Source: an uncultured Prevotella sp.
GTDB lineage: Bacteria > Bacteroidota > Bacteroidia > Bacteroidales > Bacteroidaceae
DNA length: 14,501 nucleotides
Direction: 5' to 3'
NCBI GenBank assembly: GCA_900762125.1
Contig: CAAFFL010000052.1
Location: 1-14,501 of the forward strand
Position numbers and translations under genes: made by a program
Notes under the pieces: model-generated
Seen by the model: the letters and a program-made list of their open reading frames with translations, nothing else
Told to the model about the DNA's origin: nothing
Databases searched by the model: none
Part shown: one piece after another, positions 1 through 6,884 of the stretch
How positions within the stretch are numbered: position 1 is the stretch's first letter
Layout: the number at the start of each line of letters is the position of its first letter

Positions 1-986
1 AGACGGCCCATGAACGGGTCAGTAGCGATCTTGAATGCCAGGGCAGATGTCGGCTCGCTCTCCAGCGGCTTGCGGTCTTCCTCCTCGCCAGTGTTGGGGT
101 TCGTACCCACGATGGCCGGTGTGTCCTCCGGTGAGGGCAGGAAGGCGCAGGTGTAGTCGAGCAGCGGCTGCACACCCTTGTTCTTGTAGGAAGAGCCGAG
201 GGTCACCGGGCAGCACTCGAGGCTGACGGTACCCTTGCGGAGGGCAGCGATGATCTCGTCCTCCGTGATGGTGTCGGGATCCTCAAGGTACTTCTCCATG
301 AGCTCGTCGTCGTAGTTGGCAGCGCTCTCGAGGAGCTTGTCGCGCCACTCCTGAGCCTCGTCGGCGAGGTCTGCGGGAATGTCGTCTACCTCATACTCAG
401 CACCCATGGTCTCATCGTGCCAGAGAATAGCCTTCATCTTGATGAGGTCTACCACACCCTTGAAGTTCTCCTCAGCGCCGATAGGAATCTGCACAGGGAC
501 AGCATTAGCGCCGAGGATGTCCTTCATCTGCTGCACCGTCTCGAAGAAGTCTGCACCCGAGCGGTCCATCTTGTTCACGTAGCCGATACGCGGCACGTTG
601 TACTTGTCTGCCTGACGCCAAACGGTCTCCGACTGCGGCTGCACGCCGTCAGCAGCGGAATATGTAGCGATAGCACCATCGAGCACACGGAGTGAACGCT
701 CCACCTCAGCGGTAAAGTCAACGTGTCCCGGGGTATCAATCAAGTTGATCTTGTAAGTATTGCCGTTCCAAGTCCAGTTACAGGTTGTAGCAGCGGAGGT
801 GATGGTGATACCGCGCTCCTGCTCCTGAACCATCCAGTCCATTGTGGCTGCACCATCGTGTACCTCACCAATCTTGTGGGTCTTACCTGTGTAGTACAGG
901 ATACGCTCAGAGGTCGTAGTCTTACCGGCATCGATGTGAGCCATGATACCGATGTTGCGAGTCAAATGTAAATCTCGATTTGCCAT
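1..986 (-). CDS. fusA: Elongation factor G (EF-G), N-terminal part, cut by window edge
   Basis: This gene encodes the GTPase that drives translocation of tRNA and mRNA on the ribosome in the cytoplasm. The first 328 codons are present and the rest lies beyond position 1. From the ATG at 984-986 the protein begins MANRDLHLTRNIGIMAHIDA. The GTPase signature is complete: P-loop AHIDAGKTT (about residues 16-24), switch I region with QERGITI (55-61), DTPGH (84-88) and the guanine-specificity motif NKMD (138-141). The stretch YSAADGVQPQSETVWRQADK matches the form I associate with Bacteroidetes EF-G. It follows rpsG after a 30-nt gap, the usual rpsL-rpsG-fusA order of the str operon, so it is probably cotranscribed. 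No convincing Shine-Dalgarno precedes the start. There is no frameshift or missing motif in the visible part. Identification is very secure; only the C-terminal domains cannot be checked. Confidence 0.98.
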   Translation of the reverse strand, partial: MANRDLHLTRNIGIMAHIDAGKTTTSERILYYTGKTHKIGEVHDGAATMDWMVQEQERGITITSAATTCNWTWNGNTYKINLIDTPGHVDFTAEVERSLRVLDGAIATYSAADGVQPQSETVWRQADKYNVPRIGYVNKMDRSGADFFETVQQMKDILGANAVPVQIPIGAEENFKGVVDLIKMKAILWHDETMGAEYEVDDIPADLADEAQEWRDKLLESAANYDDELMEKYLEDPDTITEDEIIAALRKGTVSLECCPVTLGSSYKNKGVQPLLDYTCAFLPSPEDTPAIVGTNPNTGEEEDRKPLESEPTSALAFKIATDPFMGR

Positions 987-1016
987 TTTCTTTTTACCTA
1001 TTAAGATGATATTAGA

Positions 1017-1493
1017 TTAGAAACGGAAGTGTGCGAAAGCACGGTTAGCCTCAGCCATACGGTGCATATCCTCCTTACGCTTGAAGGCACCACCCTGGTT
1101 GTTGTAGGCGTCCATGATCTCTGCAGCGAGCTTGTCGGCCATGCTCTTGCCGCCGCGCTTGCGAGCGAAGGCGATCATATTCTTCATGGCTACACTCTCC
1201 TTACGGTCGGGACGGATCTCAGTAGGCACCTGGAAGGTAGCACCACCGATACGGCGACTCTTCACCTCCACCTGCGGAGTGATGTTGTCGAGGGCCTGCT
1301 TCCAAATCTCCAGAGGAGCCTTCTCCTCCTTGGCCATCTTCTCCTTAACGATGTCGAGGCTCTTGTAGAAGATCTCGTAGGAGATGCTCTTCTTGCCATC
1401 ATACATCAAGTGGTTCACAAACTTCGACACCTTCTGGTCGTTGAACACCGGATCCGGCAGGATCACGTGCTTTCTGGGTTTTGCTTTTCTCAT
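1017..1493 (-). CDS. rpsG: 30S ribosomal protein S7
   Basis: S7 is the primary assembly protein of the 30S head; it binds the 3' major domain of 16S rRNA and contacts the E site. The 158-residue product is the normal bacterial length. It starts MRKAKPRKHVILPDPVFNDQ and carries the expected SKFVNHLMYDGKKS segment, the PQVEVKSRRIGGATFQVPTE segment (about residues 73-92) and a basic C-terminus ending AHFRF. It sits between rpsL and fusA in the conserved str order. The 224-nt spacer before it is long for this operon and contains a stem-loop (1660-1700); in E. coli S7 regulates translation by binding the rpsL-rpsG intercistronic region, so a similar role here is possible but not shown. The ATG at 1491-1493 is the only sensible start. 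Confidence 0.98.
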   Translation of the reverse strand: MRKAKPRKHVILPDPVFNDQKVSKFVNHLMYDGKKSISYEIFYKSLDIVKEKMAKEEKAPLEIWKQALDNITPQVEVKSRRIGGATFQVPTEIRPDRKESVAMKNMIAFARKRGGKSMADKLAAEIMDAYNNQGGAFKRKEDMHRMAEANRAFAHFRF

Positions 1494-1659
1494 TTTGTAT
1501 TAAAAAGATGTATTCTGCGTGGGGCTGTCAATATGTTCTTCAACACTCTCTCCAGAGCATTTACTCAACCTTTATAACTTCTCCAGCAAAACGAATAAAT
1601 AATTGATTCCTTTCATCAAGGGTAGCCGTGCTTTCTTTAGCAAGTACGACTGTTGCTTT

Positions 1660-1700
1660 GAGCCCTTGACCAAGGAGCGCTTGCTCCTGGCCCTCGGCTC
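1660..1700 (-). promoter_or_regulatory. Extended stem-loop in the rpsL-rpsG spacer
   Basis: Within the 224-nt gap between rpsL and rpsG (1494-1717) the transcript can form a long imperfect hairpin. The apical part is AGGAGC/GCTCCT (arms 1673-1678 and 1683-1688) closed by a 4-nt loop. Below a bulged base come four more pairs (GGCC with GGTC, one wobble), and an outer arm GAGCC/GGCTC lies at 1660-1664 and 1696-1700. No run of U follows it in the minus-strand transcript, so it is not a classical terminator, and fusA and rpsG must be expressed past it. A role in S7 feedback control or in mRNA processing is inference from the E. coli str operon. Confidence 0.45.
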
Positions 1701-1717
1701 TCAGCGATAAATGGGTT

Positions 1718-2098
1718 TTACTTCTTAGCCTTCGGACGCTTAGCACCGTACTTTGAGCGGCGCTGGTTGCGGTTGGCTACGCCAGCGGTATCGAGTGTAC
1801 CGCGGACGATGTGGTAACGCACACCGGGGAGGTCCTTCACACGACCACCACGGACGAGCACGATGGAGTGCTCCTGGAGGTTGTGGCCCTCACCGGGGAT
1901 GTAGGAGTTGACCTCCTTCTGGTTGGTCAAACGAACACGAGCCACCTTACGCATGGCTGAATTAGGCTTCTTAGGTGTTGTGGTGTAAACACGGACGCAC
2001 ACGCCACGACGCTGCGGACACTGATCCAGAGCGGGGCTGGCACTCTTGTCTGCCAACACGTTTCTGCCCTTACGTACTAATTGTTGAATAGTAGGCAT
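1718..2098 (-). CDS. rpsL: 30S ribosomal protein S12
   Basis: S12 sits at the decoding centre of the 30S subunit and influences translational accuracy; substitutions in it give streptomycin resistance. The 126-residue product starts MPTIQQLVRKGRNVLADKSA and has the invariant PQRRGVCVRVYTTTPKKPNS segment (lysines 43 and 44, counting Met) and GRVKDLPGVRYHIVRGTLD further on. Both known streptomycin-resistance hot spots (the PKKPNS lysine and the VKDLPG lysine) show the ordinary residues, so nothing here suggests resistance. It is the first gene of the str operon and is preceded by a consensus Bacteroidetes -7 promoter box 77-84 nt upstream. The leader is A-rich with no Shine-Dalgarno, as is usual in this phylum. 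The C-terminus is the typical basic RSKYGAKRPKAKK. Confidence 0.98.
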   Translation of the reverse strand: MPTIQQLVRKGRNVLADKSASPALDQCPQRRGVCVRVYTTTPKKPNSAMRKVARVRLTNQKEVNSYIPGEGHNLQEHSIVLVRGGRVKDLPGVRYHIVRGTLDTAGVANRNQRRSKYGAKRPKAKK

Positions 2099-2164
2099 AA
2101 TTTTACTTTTTAATTTTTATATGTTATTTTTATTATAATCAACCAATTAGGGCCAATAAGCCCA

Positions 2165-2198
2165 TTTCGGGGTGCAAAGGTACGAAGATTCCCCGAAA
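2165..2198. repeat. 8-bp inverted repeat enclosing the str promoter -7 box
   Basis: TTTCGGGG at 2165-2172 and CCCCGAAA at 2191-2198 are perfect reverse complements, separated by 18 bases that contain the -7 box. The arm nearer rpsL overlaps the expected transcription start. It could be an operator, or the end of the preceding transcript (DUF3467 gene, stop at 2259), but no U-run follows the hairpin in the direction of transcription. The repeat itself is certain; function is not known. Confidence 0.6.
2175..2182 (-). promoter_or_regulatory. str operon promoter, -7 box TACCTTTG
   Basis: Read on the minus strand this is TACCTTTG, an exact match to the Bacteroidetes -7 consensus TAnnTTTG. Transcription should start a few bases downstream, about 2168-2172, giving a leader of roughly 70 nt before rpsL. 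I find no TTTG 19-21 nt upstream, so the -33 element is weak or absent. A perfect 8-bp inverted repeat encloses the box. Confidence 0.75.
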
Positions 2199-2258
2199 AT
2201 CACCTACTATAGTAAAGGCAAAATTGAAGCAGGAATGAAATATTAAGAAAGTTTAACT

Positions 2259-2567
2259 TTATGCCTTGAACGGTGCGATGGTGTCGCCCATCGTCGGGAC
2301 CTTCGGCTGCGGGAGTTTGATCTCGCCAAACTCATGCTCGTAGCGGGCGATGTTCTCCTGCAGGGCATAGAGCAGGCGCTTGGCGTGCTCCGGCGCCATG
2401 ATGACGCGGCTGAAGATCTGCGGTGGCGCGATGGGGAGCATGTGGGCAAAGTCGATGACGAACTCCGAGGAGCTGTGGTTGATCATTGCCAGGTTCGAGT
2501 ACTCGCCCTGAGCCACCTCGGGCTTGAGCTCTATCTTTACTTCTTGCTTGTTTTGGTTTTCTGCCAT
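2259..2567 (-). CDS. DUF3467 domain protein
   Basis: A 102-residue acidic cytoplasmic protein with no signal peptide or membrane segment. The segments GEYSNLAMINHSSSEFVIDF (residues 21-40), APPQIFSRVIMAPEHAKRLL (48-67) and ALQENIARYEHEFGEI (69-84) match the DUF3467 family as I know it, including its usual length near 100 residues. The family is common in Bacteroidetes and its function is unknown to me. The gene follows the regulator gene after a 33-nt gap with no visible promoter between them, so the two are probably cotranscribed. It ends 160 nt before rpsL, which has its own promoter. The start ATG at 2565-2567 has only a weak purine-rich lead. Family assignment is secure; role is not. Confidence 0.9.
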   Translation of the reverse strand: MAENQNKQEVKIELKPEVAQGEYSNLAMINHSSSEFVIDFAHMLPIAPPQIFSRVIMAPEHAKRLLYALQENIARYEHEFGEIKLPQPKVPTMGDTIAPFKA

Positions 2568-2600
2568 GATTTCAATGTTTTATTGTTGAATAGAATATAG

Positions 2601-4253
2601 TTATGTACGGGCAATGCCGATGGTCTTGATCTGTGCCTCGAAGTCGTCGCGGTTGGCCAGCGCACCGTTCTTCACCTTTGCACGATAGTTGTAGATCGTG
2701 TTGACGGAATAGTGCAGGAACTGCGCGATTTTCGAGCTGTCGTCGATGCCCAGACGGATGAGGGCGAAGATGCGGAGGGCGGTGGTCAGCTGCTCTTTGT
2801 CGGTGGGCACGATGCGTGCCTCGGGCTTCAGCAGGGCGTTGAAGTCGTCGACGAATGTCGGGAACAGATGGAGGAAGGCGTGGTCAAACTCTGCATAGAA
2901 CGTCTCCAGGGCGCGGTCCTTACCCTCAGGGTCGTTGGTCAGCGAGCGCAGCCGGTCGAAGTCGCGCGCCTTCAGCAGTCGGCCGACGGTGTGGCGCAGA
3001 GCCTCTTGCTCATCAATGTTCTTCGAGCAGAGGCTCATAAAGCGGCCCACATACTCTTCCTTGACGTGGTTGCTGTCCATCAAGTGGTCGTTAGCCTCCT
3101 GCAACTGCCCGTTGAGCTGTTGCAGCTGAGTGTTCGCCTCGTGCAGCTGTGCATTGCTGTGTGCCAGAAGGTTCCGCGCTTGCTGCAGTTTTGTCCGCTG
3201 GCGATTGCTGTAGTAGTAGAGCATCAGTGCGCAGATGAAGAGCACGCTCACGGCTGCGATGGCCCACAACAGATGAAGGAAGTTCTGTTTGCTCTGTTGC
3301 TTATACTTTGCCGCAAGGTCGGAGAGCAGTGGCCCCGTCTGCCACGACCGTTGCCGTGAGCCGAAGCTGTTGGCGCTCTGACTGAGGAAACTGACGTAGC
3401 GGTAGGCACGCTCGATGTCGCCACGCAGCATGAGCTGGTTGGCGAGCTCCCACATCGCACCCTGGTCCTTGACGCCCTGTTGCACATCAGCAATGGACGC
3501 CTCGGTCACCCACCGCATCATCCGCTCATCGTCCTTGAGATAGTTGTAGCACAGATAACGATAGAGCGCCACGAGGGCATAGCTGCGGTCGGTGCGGCGT
3601 TTGTGGCTCATCCACTGATCGTTGAGCTTGAGCGCCGCGCGGAATTGCTTAGCATCGAAGAGCTCCAGCTCGCGTGTCTGGAAGTAGATGTCATCGTCCT
3701 TGGGCATATAGGTGAGCATGAGCTGCTCGTAGCGTTGCTTCTCACGGGTGTAGAACGTCTTCGTGCTCGCCATGCAACTATAGAATGCCAGCTCGCCATA
3801 GAGCCGGTATCTCGCCTGATAAAGGTAGCGCTTGCCCACCTTGTCGAGTCGCGACTCGTCGATCGTCTGAATGCAGCGCTGCCCCTCGTCGTAATAGCCT
3901 GTACCGGCGCAGAAGATGGCCATGCGTGCCCTGCACTCGTCGGCACGCAGCCGGTTGCCCGTCAGCTCCGAGAGGGTGATGCATTGGTTGAGGTAGTAGC
4001 ATGTGCGCTCCACGCTCAGTGCCGAGCAAACCTCCTGCAGAGAAAAACAGATTTGGTAACGGTCCTCCGCGTCCTTAGTCTGCCGCAACCGCTGTTCCAA
4101 CGCACGGATGCGCTGCTGCCGTTGGGCTACATAGTCGTCGGCATGCGCAATGGCGTCGTCGAGCACGGCAAAGAGCGAGTCCATCCGGCTGTCGGCCAAG
4201 GCTGTGGCGGCACAGCAGAAGCAGAATATAGTAATAAAAAAAACTTTGCGCAT
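2601..4253 (-). CDS. Membrane-anchored transcriptional regulator, DUF6377/SusR-like
   Basis: From ATG at 4251-4253 the product is 550 residues. Residues 1-20 form a signal peptide or anchor (MRKVFFITIFCFCCAATALA). Residues 21-320 are helix-rich and look TPR-like, predicted periplasmic. One membrane segment lies at about 325-348, followed by a coiled coil at 352-402 (repeated QL.EAN.QL pattern). The C-terminal part (about 485-545) contains LTTALRIFALIRLGIDDSSK and then SVNTIYNYRAKVKNGA, which resembles a helix-turn-helix. I read this as the DUF6377 type of Bacteroidetes membrane regulator, similar in layout to SusR-type PUL regulators; there are no histidine-kinase motifs. The open frame extends to 4307, but that start lies inside the promoter (4277-4308) and is excluded. 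The gene lies just downstream of the PUL with its own promoter, so it may sense the imported glycan, which is an inference. It probably shares a transcript with the DUF3467 gene. Confidence 0.85.
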   Translation of the reverse strand: MRKVFFITIFCFCCAATALADSRMDSLFAVLDDAIAHADDYVAQRQQRIRALEQRLRQTKDAEDRYQICFSLQEVCSALSVERTCYYLNQCITLSELTGNRLRADECRARMAIFCAGTGYYDEGQRCIQTIDESRLDKVGKRYLYQARYRLYGELAFYSCMASTKTFYTREKQRYEQLMLTYMPKDDDIYFQTRELELFDAKQFRAALKLNDQWMSHKRRTDRSYALVALYRYLCYNYLKDDERMMRWVTEASIADVQQGVKDQGAMWELANQLMLRGDIERAYRYVSFLSQSANSFGSRQRSWQTGPLLSDLAAKYKQQSKQNFLHLLWAIAAVSVLFICALMLYYYSNRQRTKLQQARNLLAHSNAQLHEANTQLQQLNGQLQEANDHLMDSNHVKEEYVGRFMSLCSKNIDEQEALRHTVGRLLKARDFDRLRSLTNDPEGKDRALETFYAEFDHAFLHLFPTFVDDFNALLKPEARIVPTDKEQLTTALRIFALIRLGIDDSSKIAQFLHYSVNTIYNYRAKVKNGALANRDDFEAQIKTIGIART

Positions 4254-4281
4254 GTCCCTAGTTATTGGTGCATGCGCAAAG
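4244..4281. repeat. 11-bp perfect inverted repeat over promoter and start codon of the regulator gene
   Basis: CTTTGCGCATG (4244-4254) and CATGCGCAAAG (4271-4281) are exact reverse complements with 16 bases between them. One arm overlaps the -7 box, the other contains the start codon and the next two codons. Because transcription should begin near 4270, the second arm is mostly not transcribed, which favours a DNA-level operator over an RNA hairpin. The obvious candidate binder is the regulator itself; that is inference. Confidence 0.65.
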
Positions 4282-4308
4282 ATAAGGCTTTTTTCGCAAC
4301 TATCCAAA
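4277..4308 (-). promoter_or_regulatory. Promoter of the regulator gene (TTTG-20-TATCTTTG)
   Basis: On the minus strand TTTG (4305-4308) is followed after 20 bases (4285-4304) by TATCTTTG (4277-4284). Both elements and the spacing match the Bacteroidetes -33/-7 consensus. The predicted transcription start is about 4268-4274, leaving a leader of only about 15-20 nt before the ATG at 4253. This promoter rules out the longer reading frame starting at 4307. Confidence 0.85.
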
Positions 4309-4396
4309 CAGAACGGCGAAAAAGTCTTTACGTGGTGGGGAAGTCCTCCGCAGCTAGCGTATCGTCAGTTGTTACGCATTGCTAATGTCTATTCAT

Positions 4397-4572
4397 GACG
4401 GCCGTCGTGCAATTGTCGGACGGTCGTCGTGCAATTGTCGGACGGACGTCGTACAATTGTCGGACGGCCGTCGTACAATTGTTTGACGGACGTCGTGCAA
4501 TTGTCGGACGGACGTCGTACAATTGTCGGACGGACGTCGGGCAATTACCTGACGACCGTCGGGCAATCAAGA
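4397..4572. repeat. 22-bp tandem repeat, 8 units, each with two palindromes
   Basis: Units begin at 4397, 4419, 4441, 4463, 4485, 4507, 4529 and 4551. A representative unit is GACGGACGTCGTACAATTGT followed by CG. Units 1-6 are nearly identical, differing mainly at position 6 (C, T or A) and position 13 (G or A); unit 4 ends TTT where the others end TCG; units 7 and 8 are decayed. Each unit combines a palindromic GACGGnCGTC or GACGTC block (GACGGCCGTC is perfect in units 1 and 4) with a CAATTG core, which is ACAATTGT in units 3, 4 and 6. The array follows the stop of the GH3 gene by 19 nt and precedes the regulator promoter. The units are contiguous with no spacers, so this is not CRISPR. It may help end the PUL transcript or bind a protein; function is unknown. 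Confidence 0.92.
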
Positions 4573-4591
4573 AACGGCTGCACTCTGACCA

Positions 4592-6829
4592 TTATCTCAC
4601 TGTGAACGTCAGTTTCAGCGGCAGCTGGTCAGAGGCCGTGCCGATGAGTGCCTGATAGCTGTCGGGCTGGAGCACCCACTGCTGGCGCTGGTCATCGTAG
4701 TAGCTCAGGTCACGGGCGGCGATGGTGATAGTCGCCGTCGTGGTCTCGCCAGCCTTGAGGAAGACCTTCGTGAAGCCCTTGAGTTCCTTCATGGGGCGCT
4801 CGAGGGCCGGCTTGTCCTCATGGACATAGAGCTGGACAACCTCCGCGCCTTCGCGGCGGCCAGTGTTTGTCACTGTGGCGGTGAACGTCAGCGAGTCAGC
4901 GGTCTGCCGGGCGAGGCGGGCGTTGGCGACCTTGAAGGTGGTGTAGCTCAGTCCGTGGCCAAAGGCAAAGAGGGGCTTTGTACGGTAGTGGTCGACGCCA
5001 CGGTAGCCGACATAAAGGCCTTCCTTATACTCCTCATCGATGATCTTCTTGTCCTCGCGCCACGTGCCGTGCCAGGCGTCGAGCTGATGGCAGGGCACAT
5101 CCTTCAGCGCCACCGGCCACGTGAACGGCAGCTTGCCAGAGGGATTCACCTCACCCGTGAGCACGTCGGCAAGGATGGTGCCCGCCTCCGAGCCGAGGAA
5201 CCAGCCCTGCACGATGGCAGGCACCTGCTTCACCCACGGCATGGCGACGGCATTGCCGGAGATGTTCACGAAGACCACCTTCTTGTTGGCCTTGACCAGC
5301 GCCTCAACAACCTGGTCCTGACCGTAGGGCAACGCATAGTCCAGACGGTCGTGACCCTCACAGTCCTGATGGTCGCTCTTGTTCAGCCCACCGACAAAAA
5401 TGACGTAGTCCGCGCCTTTGGCCTTCTGCACAGCCTCAGCGATGAGCTCCGCGGAGGAGCGATGGTCGACGAGGTTCTGACCCGTCGTCACACCATTATA
5501 ATTACCGGTAGTATCACCCACATAGCCGCGGGCATAGTCGACCTCGACATTGAGTCGATGCTGGCAGATGTAGTTCTTCAGACCGTCGAGGGGCGAGATC
5601 TCGTACTGCGCCTTCAGCGACGACGAGCCACCACCGACGGTCATCATCTTGATGGCGTTCTCGCCGACGACGAGGACGCGGCGCGCCTTCCCGAGTTGCA
5701 GGGGGAGCATCTGGCGATCGTTCTTCAAGAGCACTACACCCTCATGGCCGATCTCGCGTGCCGTGGCATAATGCGCCTCCGAGCAGAGGAAGCCCAGTGC
5801 CCGATTGGGAGCCATCGTCGTGCGGTAATAGAGGCGCAGCACGCGGCGCACCTTGTCGTTAAGCTCCTTCGCGGAGAACGTCCCCTGCTGGATGAGGCGC
5901 TTATAGGGCAGCGCCATGTAGTAGTTGTCGTAGGCATTGCTGGCACCCATCGTCAGGCCGTTGGTCCATGAGCCAAACTCCATGTCGAGACCGTTGGTTA
6001 TGGCCTCGGGCGTGTCGTGGGTGCCTCCCCAGTCGCTGACGACGACGCCGTCGAAGCCCCACTCGCCTTTCAGGATTTGGTTGAGCATGATGGCGTTGTG
6101 GCAGTTGTGCTGATTCTTGTAGAGGTTATAGGCACCCATGATGGCCCATGCCCCACCCTTCTGCACGGCGGCACGGAAGGCTGGCAGATAGATCTCGCGC
6201 AGGGCACGATCGCTGACGACGACATTCACCTGATGGCGATACTCCTCGGAGTTGTTCAGAGCATAGTGCTTCACGCAGGCGCTGACGCCCGTCGACTGCA
6301 GACCCTGAACATACGGCACGACCATCACACTGGAGAGCCACGGGTCCTCACCCATATACTCGAAGTTGCGGCCGTTGAGCGGTGAGCGATAGATGTTGAC
6401 GCCGGGGCCAAGCATCATGTCCTTGCCACGATAGCGGGCCTCCTCACCGAGGGCATGGCCATAGTTCCACGCCACGGCGGGGTTCCACGACGCAGCGAGG
6501 CACGTCAGCGCGGGGAAGGCTACACACGAGTCGTTGCTCTGGCCGGCCTGCTCCCACTCGTCCCAGAGCACGTCGGGCCGCACACCGTGAGGACCATCAT
6601 CGGTCCAGAAGTCGGGGAAGCCCAGGCGCGGCACGCCGCGAGAGGAAAACTTCGACTGTGCATGGATGACGGCGATCTTCTCGTCGAGCGTCATCCTACT
6701 GAGAGCATCGTCGATGCGCTGCTCCACCAGCTTCGAAGGGTCAAGGTAGGCGGGCACGGATTGTGCCTGTGCCACCCCGGCCATCGCTGCCAGGCAGAGG
6801 GAAAAGAAAAGTTTGGGGAATATATTCAT
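4592..6829 (-). CDS. Glycoside hydrolase family 3 beta-glucosidase, periplasmic
   Basis: From ATG at 6827-6829 the product is 745 residues with a Sec signal peptide ending near VAQAQS and no lipobox cysteine, so it is likely periplasmic. The GH3 TIM-barrel domain shows TDDGPHGVR (residues 76-84), GVNIYRSPLNGRNFEYMGED (143-162), VKHYALNN (186-193) and VVSDWGG, whose Asp266 is the expected nucleophile. The second alpha/beta domain contains CEGHDR, where Glu491 fits the acid/base position. A fibronectin-III-like domain closes the protein (about 645-740). Length and order match BglX-type enzymes. As last gene of the PUL it should remove glucose from imported beta-glucan oligosaccharides; exact linkage cannot be read from sequence. 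An ATG six codons upstream (6845-6847) is also possible but would add residues before the signal peptide. The gap to the GH16 stop is about 55 nt, consistent with one operon. Confidence 0.94.
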   Translation of the reverse strand: MNIFPKLFFSLCLAAMAGVAQAQSVPAYLDPSKLVEQRIDDALSRMTLDEKIAVIHAQSKFSSRGVPRLGFPDFWTDDGPHGVRPDVLWDEWEQAGQSNDSCVAFPALTCLAASWNPAVAWNYGHALGEEARYRGKDMMLGPGVNIYRSPLNGRNFEYMGEDPWLSSVMVVPYVQGLQSTGVSACVKHYALNNSEEYRHQVNVVVSDRALREIYLPAFRAAVQKGGAWAIMGAYNLYKNQHNCHNAIMLNQILKGEWGFDGVVVSDWGGTHDTPEAITNGLDMEFGSWTNGLTMGASNAYDNYYMALPYKRLIQQGTFSAKELNDKVRRVLRLYYRTTMAPNRALGFLCSEAHYATAREIGHEGVVLLKNDRQMLPLQLGKARRVLVVGENAIKMMTVGGGSSSLKAQYEISPLDGLKNYICQHRLNVEVDYARGYVGDTTGNYNGVTTGQNLVDHRSSAELIAEAVQKAKGADYVIFVGGLNKSDHQDCEGHDRLDYALPYGQDQVVEALVKANKKVVFVNISGNAVAMPWVKQVPAIVQGWFLGSEAGTILADVLTGEVNPSGKLPFTWPVALKDVPCHQLDAWHGTWREDKKIIDEEYKEGLYVGYRGVDHYRTKPLFAFGHGLSYTTFKVANARLARQTADSLTFTATVTNTGRREGAEVVQLYVHEDKPALERPMKELKGFTKVFLKAGETTTATITIAARDLSYYDDQRQQWVLQPDSYQALIGTASDQLPLKLTFTVR

Positions 6830-6884
6830 TGCCAAAAGGTTTATCATGTTGAATAACGGTGATGGCTATCGCGGGGAAAAGCAA

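Larger units (their letters stand above)
4254..4591. other. 338-nt non-coding region between GH3 gene and regulator gene
   Basis: It holds, from the GH3 stop toward the regulator, 19 nt of unremarkable sequence (4573-4591), the 22-bp tandem array (4397-4572), 88 nt in which I see no element (4309-4396), the regulator promoter (4277-4308) and its short leader. No classical terminator with a U-run is visible after the GH3 stop. Confidence 0.8.

Noticed and set aside
1561..1746. A GTG-initiated 61-codon minus-strand frame in the rpsL-rpsG spacer.
   Set aside because: It has no ATG, overlaps rpsL out of frame, has no recognisable homology and runs through the stem-loop. Kept only as part of the spacer observation.
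2248..2260. The palindrome AAAGTTTAACTTT at the end of the DUF3467 gene as a terminator.
   Set aside because: Its arms are AT-only with a one-base centre, so it cannot form a stable RNA hairpin, and there is no U-run.
3480..4385. A 301-codon plus-strand open frame opposite the regulator gene.
   Set aside because: It would run backwards through the regulator and its consensus promoter; its translation shows no domain and is rich in His, Val and Leu as antisense shadows are.
4382..4570. Reading frames through the 22-bp array on both strands, giving repetitive peptides.
   Set aside because: Open frames arise only because the repeat unit happens to lack stops; there is no start context and both strands are equally open.
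4397..4572. CRISPR array.
   Set aside because: The units are contiguous at 22 bp with no unique spacers, and there are no cas genes.
4820..5971. A 383-codon plus-strand open frame opposite the GH3 gene.
   Set aside because: It is wholly antisense to a gene with intact GH3 motifs, has no recognisable domain or start context, and long antisense frames are expected from the GC-rich codon use here.
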